A program made the position numbers and the translations under genes. The notes under the pieces were generated by a model that saw only the letters and a list, made by a program, of their open reading frames with translations, was not told where the DNA came from and made no database searches. Below, one piece after another: positions 1 through 8,483 of a DNA stretch of 64,000 bases. This DNA comes from Cercophora sp. LCS_1 (Eukaryota; Ascomycota; Sordariomycetes; Sordariales; Lasiosphaeriaceae): NCBI GenBank assembly GCA_036250225.1, contig JAPZLL010000019.1, positions 124,001 to 188,000 of the forward strand, read 5' to 3'. Numbering within the stretch: the first letter of the stretch is position 1; each line of letters opens with the position of its first letter.

Positions 1-2976
1 CAGCAGGCGCAGGATTCCGTGTCCTCAGTCATCAGGTTATTCAATGTCGAGGCCAACCCGACGCGGCCCATGCGCCCCTCCCCGCTGACGGCCTCGAGCA
101 TCCCCGAGATGCCCTGGGACATTTTCAACCGCATTCAGTCCTTCCCCCTCTTCATGTCTGCCCCTGACGATTTCCTGATCGCCATCGGCGCCCATTTAAA
201 GCTTGTAGCCCACTCCGCCCACGACCACATCCTGACAGAGGGCGACGAGGCAAAAGCAATGTATTGGCTGGTCCGCGGCGCTGTTGCCGTCACGTCGAGA
301 GATGGCGAAGCCGTCTATGCCGAACTCAAGCCCGGCGCTTTCTTTGGCGAGATTGGCGTGCTCATGGACATCCCTAGAACGGCGACCATCATTGCGCGAA
401 CGAAATGTCTCCTCATTGTTCTCAAGAAGGAGGACCTCCAAGCCGAGCTGCCCAAGTACCCCCAGATGGAAAAGGCGATCCGTGAAGAGGCGCAGGAGAG
501 GCTGGCCGTCCTAAAGAAGAAGCGTCAGGAGAACGGGCAACCGAGCAAGCTACCGGACACCAGTGGTACTGTCGCGCGAGAAGCGGCACCGGGTGAAGTC
601 AGCACCGGGGAGATCGGCATCATCAAGGAGGGGGCGGCCGTCAATACCAAGAAGCGCAAGTCGCCGAGCCCCGGCGTGATTGAAGACCCGGCCATCAGCG
701 GCAGCGCGCTCGGTAGCGGCTACGTCAACATTCGCAAGACCCTGAAGGAGCTTCCCTTGTTCTCGACGCTGCCACCCGATGTTTTGCACCTCTTGGGCCT
801 CAGCGCACAGCCAAAGACATACTCGCCATTCACCGACATTGTTCGCCAAGGCAGCCCTGGAAACGAAATCTTCTTTATCGTCCGCGGCGAAGCCGAGGTA
901 ATCCACGAAATGCCGAGCCCACCAAACGCTAAACGCCTCACGAGGGCATCCTACATCCGCCCGAGGCTGAAGCAGGGCCAGTACTTTGGAGAGGTGGCCA
1001 GTTTGGGGCTTTCGGAGGGAAGAACCGCCACCGTGCGGTCCATCACATCGGTCGAGTGTTTGATGATCGGCGGTGATGCACTTGAGGAGCTCTGGAAGCG
1101 GTGTCCACCCGAGATCAAACTGCAGGTGGAAGAGACAGCAATGAAGCGATACCACGCATCGGACGATGATGTCGACATGGCTGACGCCGAAAGCCACGCC
1201 TTGTCCGACGAAGAGCACGCAACAACACCAAAGCAGGTTGTGCTGCCCCAAGTCACATTCACCACGCCCTCGAAACCCGCGTCGCCGACGAAGCCAGAAG
1301 CCGAAACGCGCCAGCCGTCTGACCCCGATCCCTTTCTCAGCGTTGACATGGAAAACCTTAGGAATCGTCGACGCAATTCCCTCGCGCCACCCACTCCACA
1401 CACAGACTCGTCTACCATTGTAAGCCCTACGAAGCCTACAGTTGAGGGCAGCCCTCTTCGATTCTTTACACCCTCCCCCACACCGGTAGCTACGTTGGAC
1501 GACTCGCCCCTACCTTCTAAGCGCGCAAGGACGCTTTCACGAGAGTTTTTATCACGGCCGACAGAACTAGCAAGAAAACCTCTACCCGATAATGTAATTC
1601 TGAACATTTTCAAGTACCTCGACCTTCTCGAGATGATTCGCCTTCGCAGTGTCAGCAAGACGTGGAGCAAAATGCTCGCCGAAAGCCCTGACCTATGCAC
1701 ACACGTCGACCTTGGGCCACTAAACCGAAAAGTAACGGACTGGTCGCTGGTCAACATCCTGGCGCCATTCATCGGCACGCGCCCCGTAGAGATCGACATA
1801 AGCAACTGCTTTCACGTTACGGACGAAGGATTCCAGGCTCTCTGGAGGCAGTGTGGCAAAAATGTCAAGACATGGAAGATGAAGAGCGTTTGGGATGTTT
1901 CCGCCAGTCAGATTTTGGAAATGAGCGAGAACGCCAAGGGGCTAGAGGAGGTGGACTGGAGCAACTGCCGCAAGGTCGGCGACAACCTTTTGGCAAGAGT
2001 CGTTGGCTGGGTTGTTCCCGAGCCGGCGCCACCTCGTGACAACAAGAATGTTGTCATCTCCAGCTCGACCGCCAAGGGGCGCAGAGGATCGCAGAACCAG
2101 CAGCGGGGTGACAAGAATGCCACCCCCAACACTCCTACTCCCCCTCCCCCGGGAACTGTCATTGGATGTCCCAAGCTACGCCGTCTCAATCTGTCATACT
2201 GCAAGCACATTACCGATCGATCCATGGCTCATCTCGCGGCCCACGCAGCGACCCGCCTCCAGTCTTTGTCTCTCACCCGTTGTACATCCATCACGGACGC
2301 AGGCTTCCAAGCCTGGGCGCCGTATCGTTTCGAAAAGCTCACCCATCTCTGTCTCGCGGACTGCACCTACCTATCCGACAACAGCATCATCGCATTGGTC
2401 AATGCCGCCAAAAACCTAACCCATCTGGATCTCAGCTTCTGCTGCGCATTGTCGGATACCGCCACAGAAGTGGTCGCCCTCGGCCTTCCCCATCTTCGCG
2501 AACTCCGTCTCGCATTTTGCGGCAGCGCAGTTAGCGACGCCAGTTTAGGGTGTATCGCCCTCCACCTCAACGAGCTTCGCGGTCTCAGTGTTCGAGGATG
2601 TGTCCGTGTCACAGGAAATGGCATCGAAAACGTGCTGGAAGGGTGCGGTCGTCTGGAATGGGTTGACGTCAGCCAGTGCAAGAACCTTGGCGGCTGGCTG
2701 CACGGCGGCGGTGTCGAGAGATGGGGCTTTGACGAGCGCGGAAAGGGAACAAAGGAGGGCTGGCAGATACCTGGCGTGAAGCCCGTCCAAGGTGGGAAGA
2801 TGGGGGCAGGCGGTGTCGGTGGAGGGATTGTGGTGAATCCCAAGGCAGGGAACTTCAAGGTCCATGGACCCGGACCGGTGATGAGACCCGTCATCCCTCC
2901 GCGCGGAGCGACCACGAGGAGGACGAAGAAGCCGGTGAGATTTGTGGTGGAGAAGGGGACGGAAGGACTGAGGTAG
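1..2976 (+). CDS. Double cNMP-binding, F-box and LRR protein (5' partial)
   Basis: The frame is open to the left window edge, so the true start lies upstream; the first in-frame ATG at 70 is probably internal. Order in the visible ~991 residues: a cyclic-nucleotide-binding fold (about residues 45-160, phosphate-binding-cassette-like FGEIG followed by PRTAT), a second one (about 245-385, FGEVA then EGRTATV), a low-complexity acidic linker, an F-box (about 520-565, LPDNVILNIFKYLDLLEM), and AMN1-type cysteine-containing leucine-rich repeats to about residue 900, then a basic Gly-rich tail. Known families: F-box/LRR proteins are substrate adaptors of SCF ubiquitin ligases; the cNMP folds suggest a nucleotide- or ligand-sensing input. 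Whether they bind cAMP is inference: the R-T-A element looks intact in both. No intron is visible in the window. Stop is TAG at 2974-2976. Confidence 0.85.
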   Translation, partial: QQAQDSVSSVIRLFNVEANPTRPMRPSPLTASSIPEMPWDIFNRIQSFPLFMSAPDDFLIAIGAHLKLVAHSAHDHILTEGDEAKAMYWLVRGAVAVTSRDGEAVYAELKPGAFFGEIGVLMDIPRTATIIARTKCLLIVLKKEDLQAELPKYPQMEKAIREEAQERLAVLKKKRQENGQPSKLPDTSGTVAREAAPGEVSTGEIGIIKEGAAVNTKKRKSPSPGVIEDPAISGSALGSGYVNIRKTLKELPLFSTLPPDVLHLLGLSAQPKTYSPFTDIVRQGSPGNEIFFIVRGEAEVIHEMPSPPNAKRLTRASYIRPRLKQGQYFGEVASLGLSEGRTATVRSITSVECLMIGGDALEELWKRCPPEIKLQVEETAMKRYHASDDDVDMADAESHALSDEEHATTPKQVVLPQVTFTTPSKPASPTKPEAETRQPSDPDPFLSVDMENLRNRRRNSLAPPTPHTDSSTIVSPTKPTVEGSPLRFFTPSPTPVATLDDSPLPSKRARTLSREFLSRPTELARKPLPDNVILNIFKYLDLLEMIRLRSVSKTWSKMLAESPDLCTHVDLGPLNRKVTDWSLVNILAPFIGTRPVEIDISNCFHVTDEGFQALWRQCGKNVKTWKMKSVWDVSASQILEMSENAKGLEEVDWSNCRKVGDNLLARVVGWVVPEPAPPRDNKNVVISSSTAKGRRGSQNQQRGDKNATPNTPTPPPPGTVIGCPKLRRLNLSYCKHITDRSMAHLAAHAATRLQSLSLTRCTSITDAGFQAWAPYRFEKLTHLCLADCTYLSDNSIIALVNAAKNLTHLDLSFCCALSDTATEVVALGLPHLRELRLAFCGSAVSDASLGCIALHLNELRGLSVRGCVRVTGNGIENVLEGCGRLEWVDVSQCKNLGGWLHGGGVERWGFDERGKGTKEGWQIPGVKPVQGGKMGAGGVGGGIVVNPKAGNFKVHGPGPVMRPVIPPRGATTRRTKKPVRFVVEKGTEGLR

Positions 2977-3431
2977 GAGTGGTGCGTAATGGCAAGGTGA
3001 GGGGGTTGTATATGACGACTCATGACTTGACACATATTTTCTATCTATGATGTGGATGATTTTAATGTTACATAGTAACGGCCTTGCATGGTTGGGATTT
3101 ACATAGAGTGGGTTGGGTAGAGCGCTGGTTTGGATGGCTTGGATCATGCTTGGTGGGATTGATACCCCTTGAGGTTGACAGACAGTGAATGGACATATTT
3201 GGTTTTGTGAGCGATGCACCTGATGTCACAGAATGTACTGGGATTTTGGTCGTGCCAGCCAACTGCCACTGTGACGGGAGTGCCGCCGAGGGGTTGTTTT
3301 GTTCGCAACAAAACACACCAAGTCAACAGGCACACCCAAAAACGCACGACGCAATCACCATCCCACACCGAAATGAACAACAAGACAAAAAAGTGAAGCT
3401 ATGCCCCAAGACAATGCAAAAAGCAAATGTG
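2977..3431. other. Intergenic, 3' flank
   Basis: Spacer between the F-box/LRR gene and the tRNA. I see no coding signal. A T5 stretch on the minus strand (A-run at 3418-3422) directly follows the tRNA 3' end and fits an RNA polymerase III terminator. Confidence 0.6.
3418..3422 (-). terminator. Pol III T-run terminator for tRNA-Arg
   Basis: Five consecutive T on the minus strand, nine bases after the mature 3' end of the tRNA; runs of T terminate RNA polymerase III. Confidence 0.5.
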
Positions 3432-3517
3432 CACCCCACGTGGGACTCGAACCCACAGCCTTAGGATTTCCAAGATACAGTAGAAGTCCTACGCGCTACC
3501 GATTGCGCTAGCAGGGC
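3432..3517 (-). tRNA. tRNA-Arg(UCU) with 13-nt intron
   Basis: Folds as a cloverleaf on the minus strand: a 7-bp acceptor stem (3511-3517 with 3433-3439, including three G-U pairs), D stem GCGC/GCGC, anticodon stem TAGGA/TCCTA, T arm GTGGG-TTCGAGT-CCCAC. The anticodon TCT is at 3482-3484, read from the minus strand. A 13-nt insert at 3468-3480 sits after position 37, the canonical site of eukaryotic tRNA introns. Discriminator base is G (complement of 3432). Internal A and B box sequences are present. The G-U content of the acceptor stem is higher than usual, so a slightly decayed copy cannot be excluded. Confidence 0.85.
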
Positions 3518-3801
3518 TGCTATTGGTTGTTGGAGTAGCAATCTGGTATTCCAGGTTTTGTCATTGTGGAACGTTGGCGGAGTGGAGTGCTGACGTTTTG
3601 GCGGTGCGGCATTGCGGGTGGTGGGGTTGGGATGACTCAGTGTGGGCTGCAACTGGGAATGGGGCGGGGTCAGACTCAGGGGGTGCCGGTAGGGCACCAA
3701 CGACGTTCCCATGCCCACCAAACCCCACTGTTTTTTGGTTCGTACCGTCTTGAGCTGTTGGGTTTGCTTTTGAGCGGTTTTGCGGTAAACTGAATGGCAT
3801 C

Positions 3802-4355
3802 ATGGCAACTGCGGTTCCCCGTGTCGGCGTCGCAGCCGTTGTGAAATCTGCAGAGGGAAAAATGGTCATGGGGATTCGCAAGGGGAATGCGCATGGGATC
3901 GGTACGTCTCATTTTCTCATTGGATGATGCATAGACTAAGAAGTGGCTAGGAAATTGGCAGTTCCCTGGAGGTCATCTCGAATTCGGGGAGACACCGCTG
4001 CAATGCGCTGAGCGGGAAACGCTCGAGGAGACAGGGCTGGTGGTCAAGGCGGAGAAGGTTGTTGCTGTGACGAATGATGTTTTTGAGGAGAGTGGAAAGC
4101 ATTACATCACGCTGTTTGTGGTTTGCAGGAGGGTTGACGAGGGGCAAGAACCGGAGGTGAGTTCGCCTAGAAACGTCTCCACGTTTGATGAAATGTGTTT
4201 CCTGATTCAAACAGACGACGGAGCCTGAAAAGTGTGAAGGCTGGTTTTGGAGGACATGGGAGGATGTGAAGAATTTGAGAGATGAGGATGAAGGGAGGTT
4301 GTTTTTGCCGATTGTGAACTTGATGAGGGAGTATGACGTTGAGGCGGTCTTGTAA
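3802..4355 (+). CDS. Nudix hydrolase
   Basis: Three exons: 3802-3901, 3951-4156, 4215-4355, giving 148 residues. Introns of 49 and 58 nt have GTACGT/TAG and GTGAGT/CAG ends, and phases match exactly. The Nudix box begins in exon 2 (G-x5-E-x7-R-E-x2-E-E-x-G-L: core pieces GGHLEFGE and RETLEETG), which places the catalytic magnesium-binding glutamates. The C-terminal part, with an EGWFWRTWEDV stretch, resembles NUDT15/MTH1-like small Nudix proteins that hydrolyse nucleoside diphosphate derivatives such as oxidised or modified nucleotides. The exact substrate cannot be read from sequence. The ATG at 3794 is out of frame; 3802 starts the conserved beta-strand. Likely cytosolic: no targeting signal seen. 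Confidence 0.85.
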
Positions 4356-4449
4356 GTAGAGGTAACGAGCGGTACTTTTCAACATGGCGATTATGGGATA
4401 ATATGCAGAGAAACCGCCGTAGATACAATACATTCAATATATGTAAAGG

Positions 4450-4926
4450 CTACTGAGACACGACGTCAACGTCCTTGCCCCATTTGAATCCAAGGAGTCC
4501 TAGATGCATCTGTACTTGGTGGCAACCTATTGCAGAACAAAAGAGGCTGATAAGAAATGGCAGCTGCTCAAATCTAGTTTGAGATGCAATTTTCAGCCCA
4601 CAAATCGCAGAAGTTATCGGATGCTCGCCCAGATTCATCACCGTTAGTCTGGCAACGTGGCAAAGATACTTATTCAGCAACTTTCTATGCGCCGGGTTTG
4701 CCCCGAAAGTCCGACAGAGGATCGCTGGTGTTCCTAGACATGATATCAGGATTTCATATCTGTTTTCCGGGCGGACGAGTTTGCTGAGGTCACCAAATGC
4801 TGCATCAAGAAGTTGTTGGCCCAGCTGGGGAAAGTTGGTGATCAAATGAATACCAGAGCTAGGAGCCTCAGGTCTAGCCGAAGAAGTTGAAGGTGAACAA
4901 CCTTTGACAAGTTTGGCCAATGGCAT
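4450..4926 (-). CDS. Hypothetical protein, possible fragment
   Basis: An uninterrupted 158-codon frame with even amino-acid composition and amphipathic helices (for example RPENRYEILISCLGTPAILC and a following HPITSAICGL). I do not recognise it with certainty; helical segments of this kind occur in the C-terminal halves of fungal Clr5-domain and other repeat proteins. Upstream sequence (4927-5190) does not show the expected N-terminal domain, so this may be the last exon of a broken gene. No signal peptide or membrane segment. Confidence 0.35.
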   Translation of the reverse strand: MPLAKLVKGCSPSTSSARPEAPSSGIHLITNFPQLGQQLLDAAFGDLSKLVRPENRYEILISCLGTPAILCRTFGANPAHRKLLNKYLCHVARLTVMNLGEHPITSAICGLKIASQTRFEQLPFLISLFCSAIGCHQVQMHLGLLGFKWGKDVDVVSQ

Positions 4927-5194
4927 GAACCGTGGCTCGGAAAAACCACCCCACAGACCCAGCCGATCTTATTGTTCCCAGTAATGGCGTCCAGTGGGAC
5001 CGGACATCAAAAACGGGTGAGAGCCCATTGCTTTTCAACCCTTTCTACCCAGGTTTTCTTTTCATTTCCACCTAAAGTCCCCCATGGCATCCAGTTTCTA
5101 TTTTGTTTCAGTCAACGTGTCCCACATTTGCAATCGCGGAGGCACTCAACCCTTCATACTCTAACCCTCCAAGTGCAGGCACTTGCCAACAGTC

Positions 5195-5521
5195 CTAAAC
5201 CTCCGTCTCGTCTTCACCCTTCATAACACACCTGACCCCCGGCTTGACGCAAATGCTGCGTAGTGGGTTGCAGCACGTTGTTGCCAGAGGGCAGATGACG
5301 TCGCCACAGGGCTCTCCGCGATCGGCGTGTGGGATGCAACGAGGCCGGCCGTCAATCATGGCGCAGCGGGTACCCCCGGCGCAGCGGACGTTGGCGCAGG
5401 TCAGAGAAGATGCATAATTGTTGGGAGGCGACGGTGCCTCCCGGTGGGAGACGAAGGGAGTGGCGGAGGCGGCGATCACGTGGGCCGCGAGGAGGATGAA
5501 GTACGGTTTTGAGAAGATCAT
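5195..5521 (-). CDS. Small cysteine-rich secreted protein
   Basis: 108 residues with a clear N-terminal signal peptide (hydrophobic stretch FILLAAHVIAASA, likely cleavage near residue 20). The mature part has ten cysteines. The first half (CANVRCAGGTRC...RC) resembles a follistatin-like cysteine pattern; the second half (PCGDVICPLATTCC...C) resembles the CxxxxCC module found in many small fungal secreted proteins. Such proteins are commonly effector candidates or wall-associated peptides; here the function is inference from size, secretion and cysteine density only. Single exon; the ATG at 5519-5521 is the only one before the hydrophobic core. Confidence 0.7.
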   Translation of the reverse strand: MIFSKPYFILLAAHVIAASATPFVSHREAPSPPNNYASSLTCANVRCAGGTRCAMIDGRPRCIPHADRGEPCGDVICPLATTCCNPLRSICVKPGVRCVMKGEDETEV

Positions 5522-5790
5522 TTTCTTTCAGTGTTTATAGTCAAAGTAACAGCGTGGAAACGAGTTCAGTTTAACGATGGAAATCCAGTGGGTTCTGGTG
5601 GCGGAGTGGGACACGGAGTTTGTACTTCTGCCGCCGTCTGTTGGGTTCTGGTCAAACTGTTGGGAGATAGCCTCCATCCTGTTTCTGGATATTGCCACGA
5701 TGTAATATTATCAATTACTTCTCGCGGAAAAAATCTTCGGGTTACTTCGGGACACTTTATCCTGTTTCAATGACATGTCATTCGGTACCA

Positions 5791-6870
5791 TCAAAAGAAA
5801 AGTGAAACCCATTTTCCGGCCCAATTGCCCCCTAGCATACCATTAACATCCGAATCTGTTAGGCTGAATACGGGGAAGGGTATTGAGGGTGTGGTGAGGT
5901 TACAATTTAGAGCAGGTACCGCCAGGTTGGCTGGGAGGAAACCCGTTATCGGCAACATCGCGTATCCAGTGAGGAAAGACAGCATGGCTATAGTCAAGCG
6001 AGTTCTAAAATTAGAAACGGTTCATGAAAAACCTTGTTCAATCAGCCCTCACTTACGTGAATATGGGAATTCCTGAGGGCGGCTGTAGGGTAAAACATTG
6101 AGCTGTTGAACGAGTTTACCGTCCACCGGGGCTTTGTAGAAGGTCATGCCGAACGGCCTACCTCCGTCATCAGTGCCATCCAACTTGGGTATGAATTCAT
6201 AGTGAATCTGGGCTCTCCTCTGCAGAGATCGTATGCATGTCTTCTCCGGGGTTTTGCGATTCGATAATTGGCAAGACATGAGCCTGTGGCTGCTTCTGGG
6301 TATACTTCCTCCACTTCCACTTCCGAAATTGAAGCTTGTGCATTTTCCGGCTATGAGTGAGATCAGTAAAAAGTATGAAAACATCTTTCAAGTCATGATT
6401 TAATGAGGGTGAAAGCTCTCGATAGTTTCCTTCCGTGATTCCCAATCTTGTGATGACTCCGGTCTCAGCGTTTAGGAGCAGATGGTTTGATCCGAGAAGG
6501 TAACATCGTGGACAAGCGTGTTAGTCGGAAATCTGTTGACCAAATCCCGAACTGCCGCTTCAAAATCGGATGAGATGTTGAGACGCGATGCGTTGTGACA
6601 TGGCATAAGCCCTGGCACCGAGGAACTCCCGTGTGTGACCGCTGGAATACGCATGTCAAAGGTGCCATGCGGGGCTTGGTGTGGCTCAGAGTGTCGCGGT
6701 GTTTCATGGATTGACAGGCATAGACGACGGAGCGATGTTGGGAAGGGGTTACCGTTTCGGTAGTATTTCATCCAACTAGAACGAGGATGGTGGATGGGAT
6801 GGAGTTTAGACCTTGCAACCGTTGTTCCAACACCTAGGGAGAAGAAAAATCCCATATATAATGGCGGCAA
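5791..6870 (-). CDS. Possible multi-exon hypothetical gene (structure uncertain)
   Basis: Several minus-strand frames in this kilobase look coding but do not connect cleanly: 6472-6870, a frame through 6197-6445, one at about 6057-6384 that begins with a signal-peptide-like segment (MFSYFLLISLIAGKC), and one at 5791-5987. A plausible intron lies at 5988-6056 (GTAAGT donor, TATAG acceptor) and joins the last two in frame. An apparent frame change near 6475 could be an unrecognised intron or a lesion. I do not recognise the product. It could be one secreted protein, two small ones, or decaying sequence. Confidence 0.25.
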
Positions 6871-8483
6871 GATTTCGGTAGGGACCTTTTACTGACCATC
6901 CCACCTGCACGTCCCGCATGCAAGTGCTGCAACGCCGCCAATGACTGATCTGGGTGGCTTGACAGGGGCCTTTTCTCGCTAGGTGAACATCCAGTAAGCT
7001 CTCAGAAACTACCACCTCCATAGTGCATCTTTCGCCACATATCCCACCCCACGATTTCTCGCACCTGCCGACATTTGTCCACGCTGCATGTTTTGTCAGG
7101 CCTTGAGGGACCCTTGTTTCAGTGTCTTGCTCATCCCACGGCATGGAAGCCGGCAGTCCGCCCAACATGCTCGAAACTCATTGGGCTAATCGGTGAACTG
7201 CCACCCACTGATCGGTTGCCTTGGGTGGCCAGCATACGGGTCACCTACGAAAGCCGGGCACATTCAAGGCTGTCACACACTGTTACGTCGCGGTCCATAC
7301 AAGCTCGTGAACTTCACCATTCCTAGACCTGCTCCGCCATCGTCCTGCCGATGGTCGACACACCACTCCTCGCTTGTAGGACCGTTCAACTCAGTCCGGG
7401 CGTACACGGGTACTTGCGGCAATGCGCCGGGCACCAGGTTTTTTGGGCGATCTGCAAATTGAAGCGCGCGCCAACTGAACTTACATCGCGAGCAAGCAAG
7501 CTTTTTACCGGGTCGTAGCCGGGGATTGCGGTTAGTGACTAAGGCGCGCTGCAAAGGCTCGGCTGCGGTGCTTGGGTGGGGGCTCGGCATAAGATCCTTG
7601 CAGCTCTCGGACTCAGACCACCCACCCTTCGGGCCGCACTTGTTTCGCTGCGAGAGGGTGCCGATGGTAAACGTCTCCCAGCCAGTGGAAGGTGAGAGTC
7701 CCACAGAGGTATCAACACTTTCGGCACCGATGGAAGCGATGGACGGAGAGGTATAAGCATTACTGGTTCCTGCCGTGAGTGGATGCTCCCGCTCGCCGAG
7801 TCGGTACTGAGTCGACAGTCGTGGTGCGACCATCGGGTCAGGCGTCGGAGCGCCCCGATGAAGCACCGATGCCGGTCCGAGGGTGTCACAAGTCACGGCG
7901 CTCGTCTCGGAGCAGGTGAAATTTGCCGCCAAGTCCGGGGAAGAGGTTTGAGGTGAGGCGGAATCGAATCCATTGGTGGCCGGGGTGGGTTCGGCATCGT
8001 GGAACCTCGAAATGAGTAAGGCCTGCTAAAAAAGGAGGAATAAAGGATGCCAGTGTATTTGTAAACTGTACCATTACACCTGGCGCAATAAATCGTTGTT
8101 GAATTGCTCTGCTTTGAGAGCGGCAAACCCCGGTTGGAAATCGGCAAAGGCGGAGAGAAGCCAACAATGGCAGGGATTTTTAGGGCGCTTGGGCCAAGCG
8201 CAGGGCGCGGCTGGAACCCCACTCTTGCTTGTTTCTCCCGCCATCGTCTTCTTGCGAAGGATCCAGGATCTTTTCCCATTCCAACAGCCAATGTTTCCTT
8301 GCTGTTGCCTTCAGCCTCGACCGATGCGCCCGTCGCGCCCCCGATGTCCATGCGATAGACTCTCTCGGAGATCGAAACCATCGCCGAAACGACAACACTG
8401 ACAGCTACAATTGCAAGATCGGGCTACCTAGTGTGACTGTGACCCCACCGGTTTTATTCTTCAACCATCGCCAAGTTCCAACC
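6871..8483. other. Weakly coding spacer and 5' flank of transcription factor
   Basis: GC-rich sequence with a 219-codon minus-strand frame at 7273-7932 that matches nothing I know and has no signal peptide or domain. It overlaps other equally long open frames, as expected for GC-rich DNA. The last several hundred bases are the presumed promoter and leader of the Zn2Cys6 gene. No tRNA or repeat recognised. Confidence 0.4.

Noticed and set aside
7273..7932. 219-codon frame on minus strand
   Set aside because: GC-rich region where several frames are open at once; product shows no feature.
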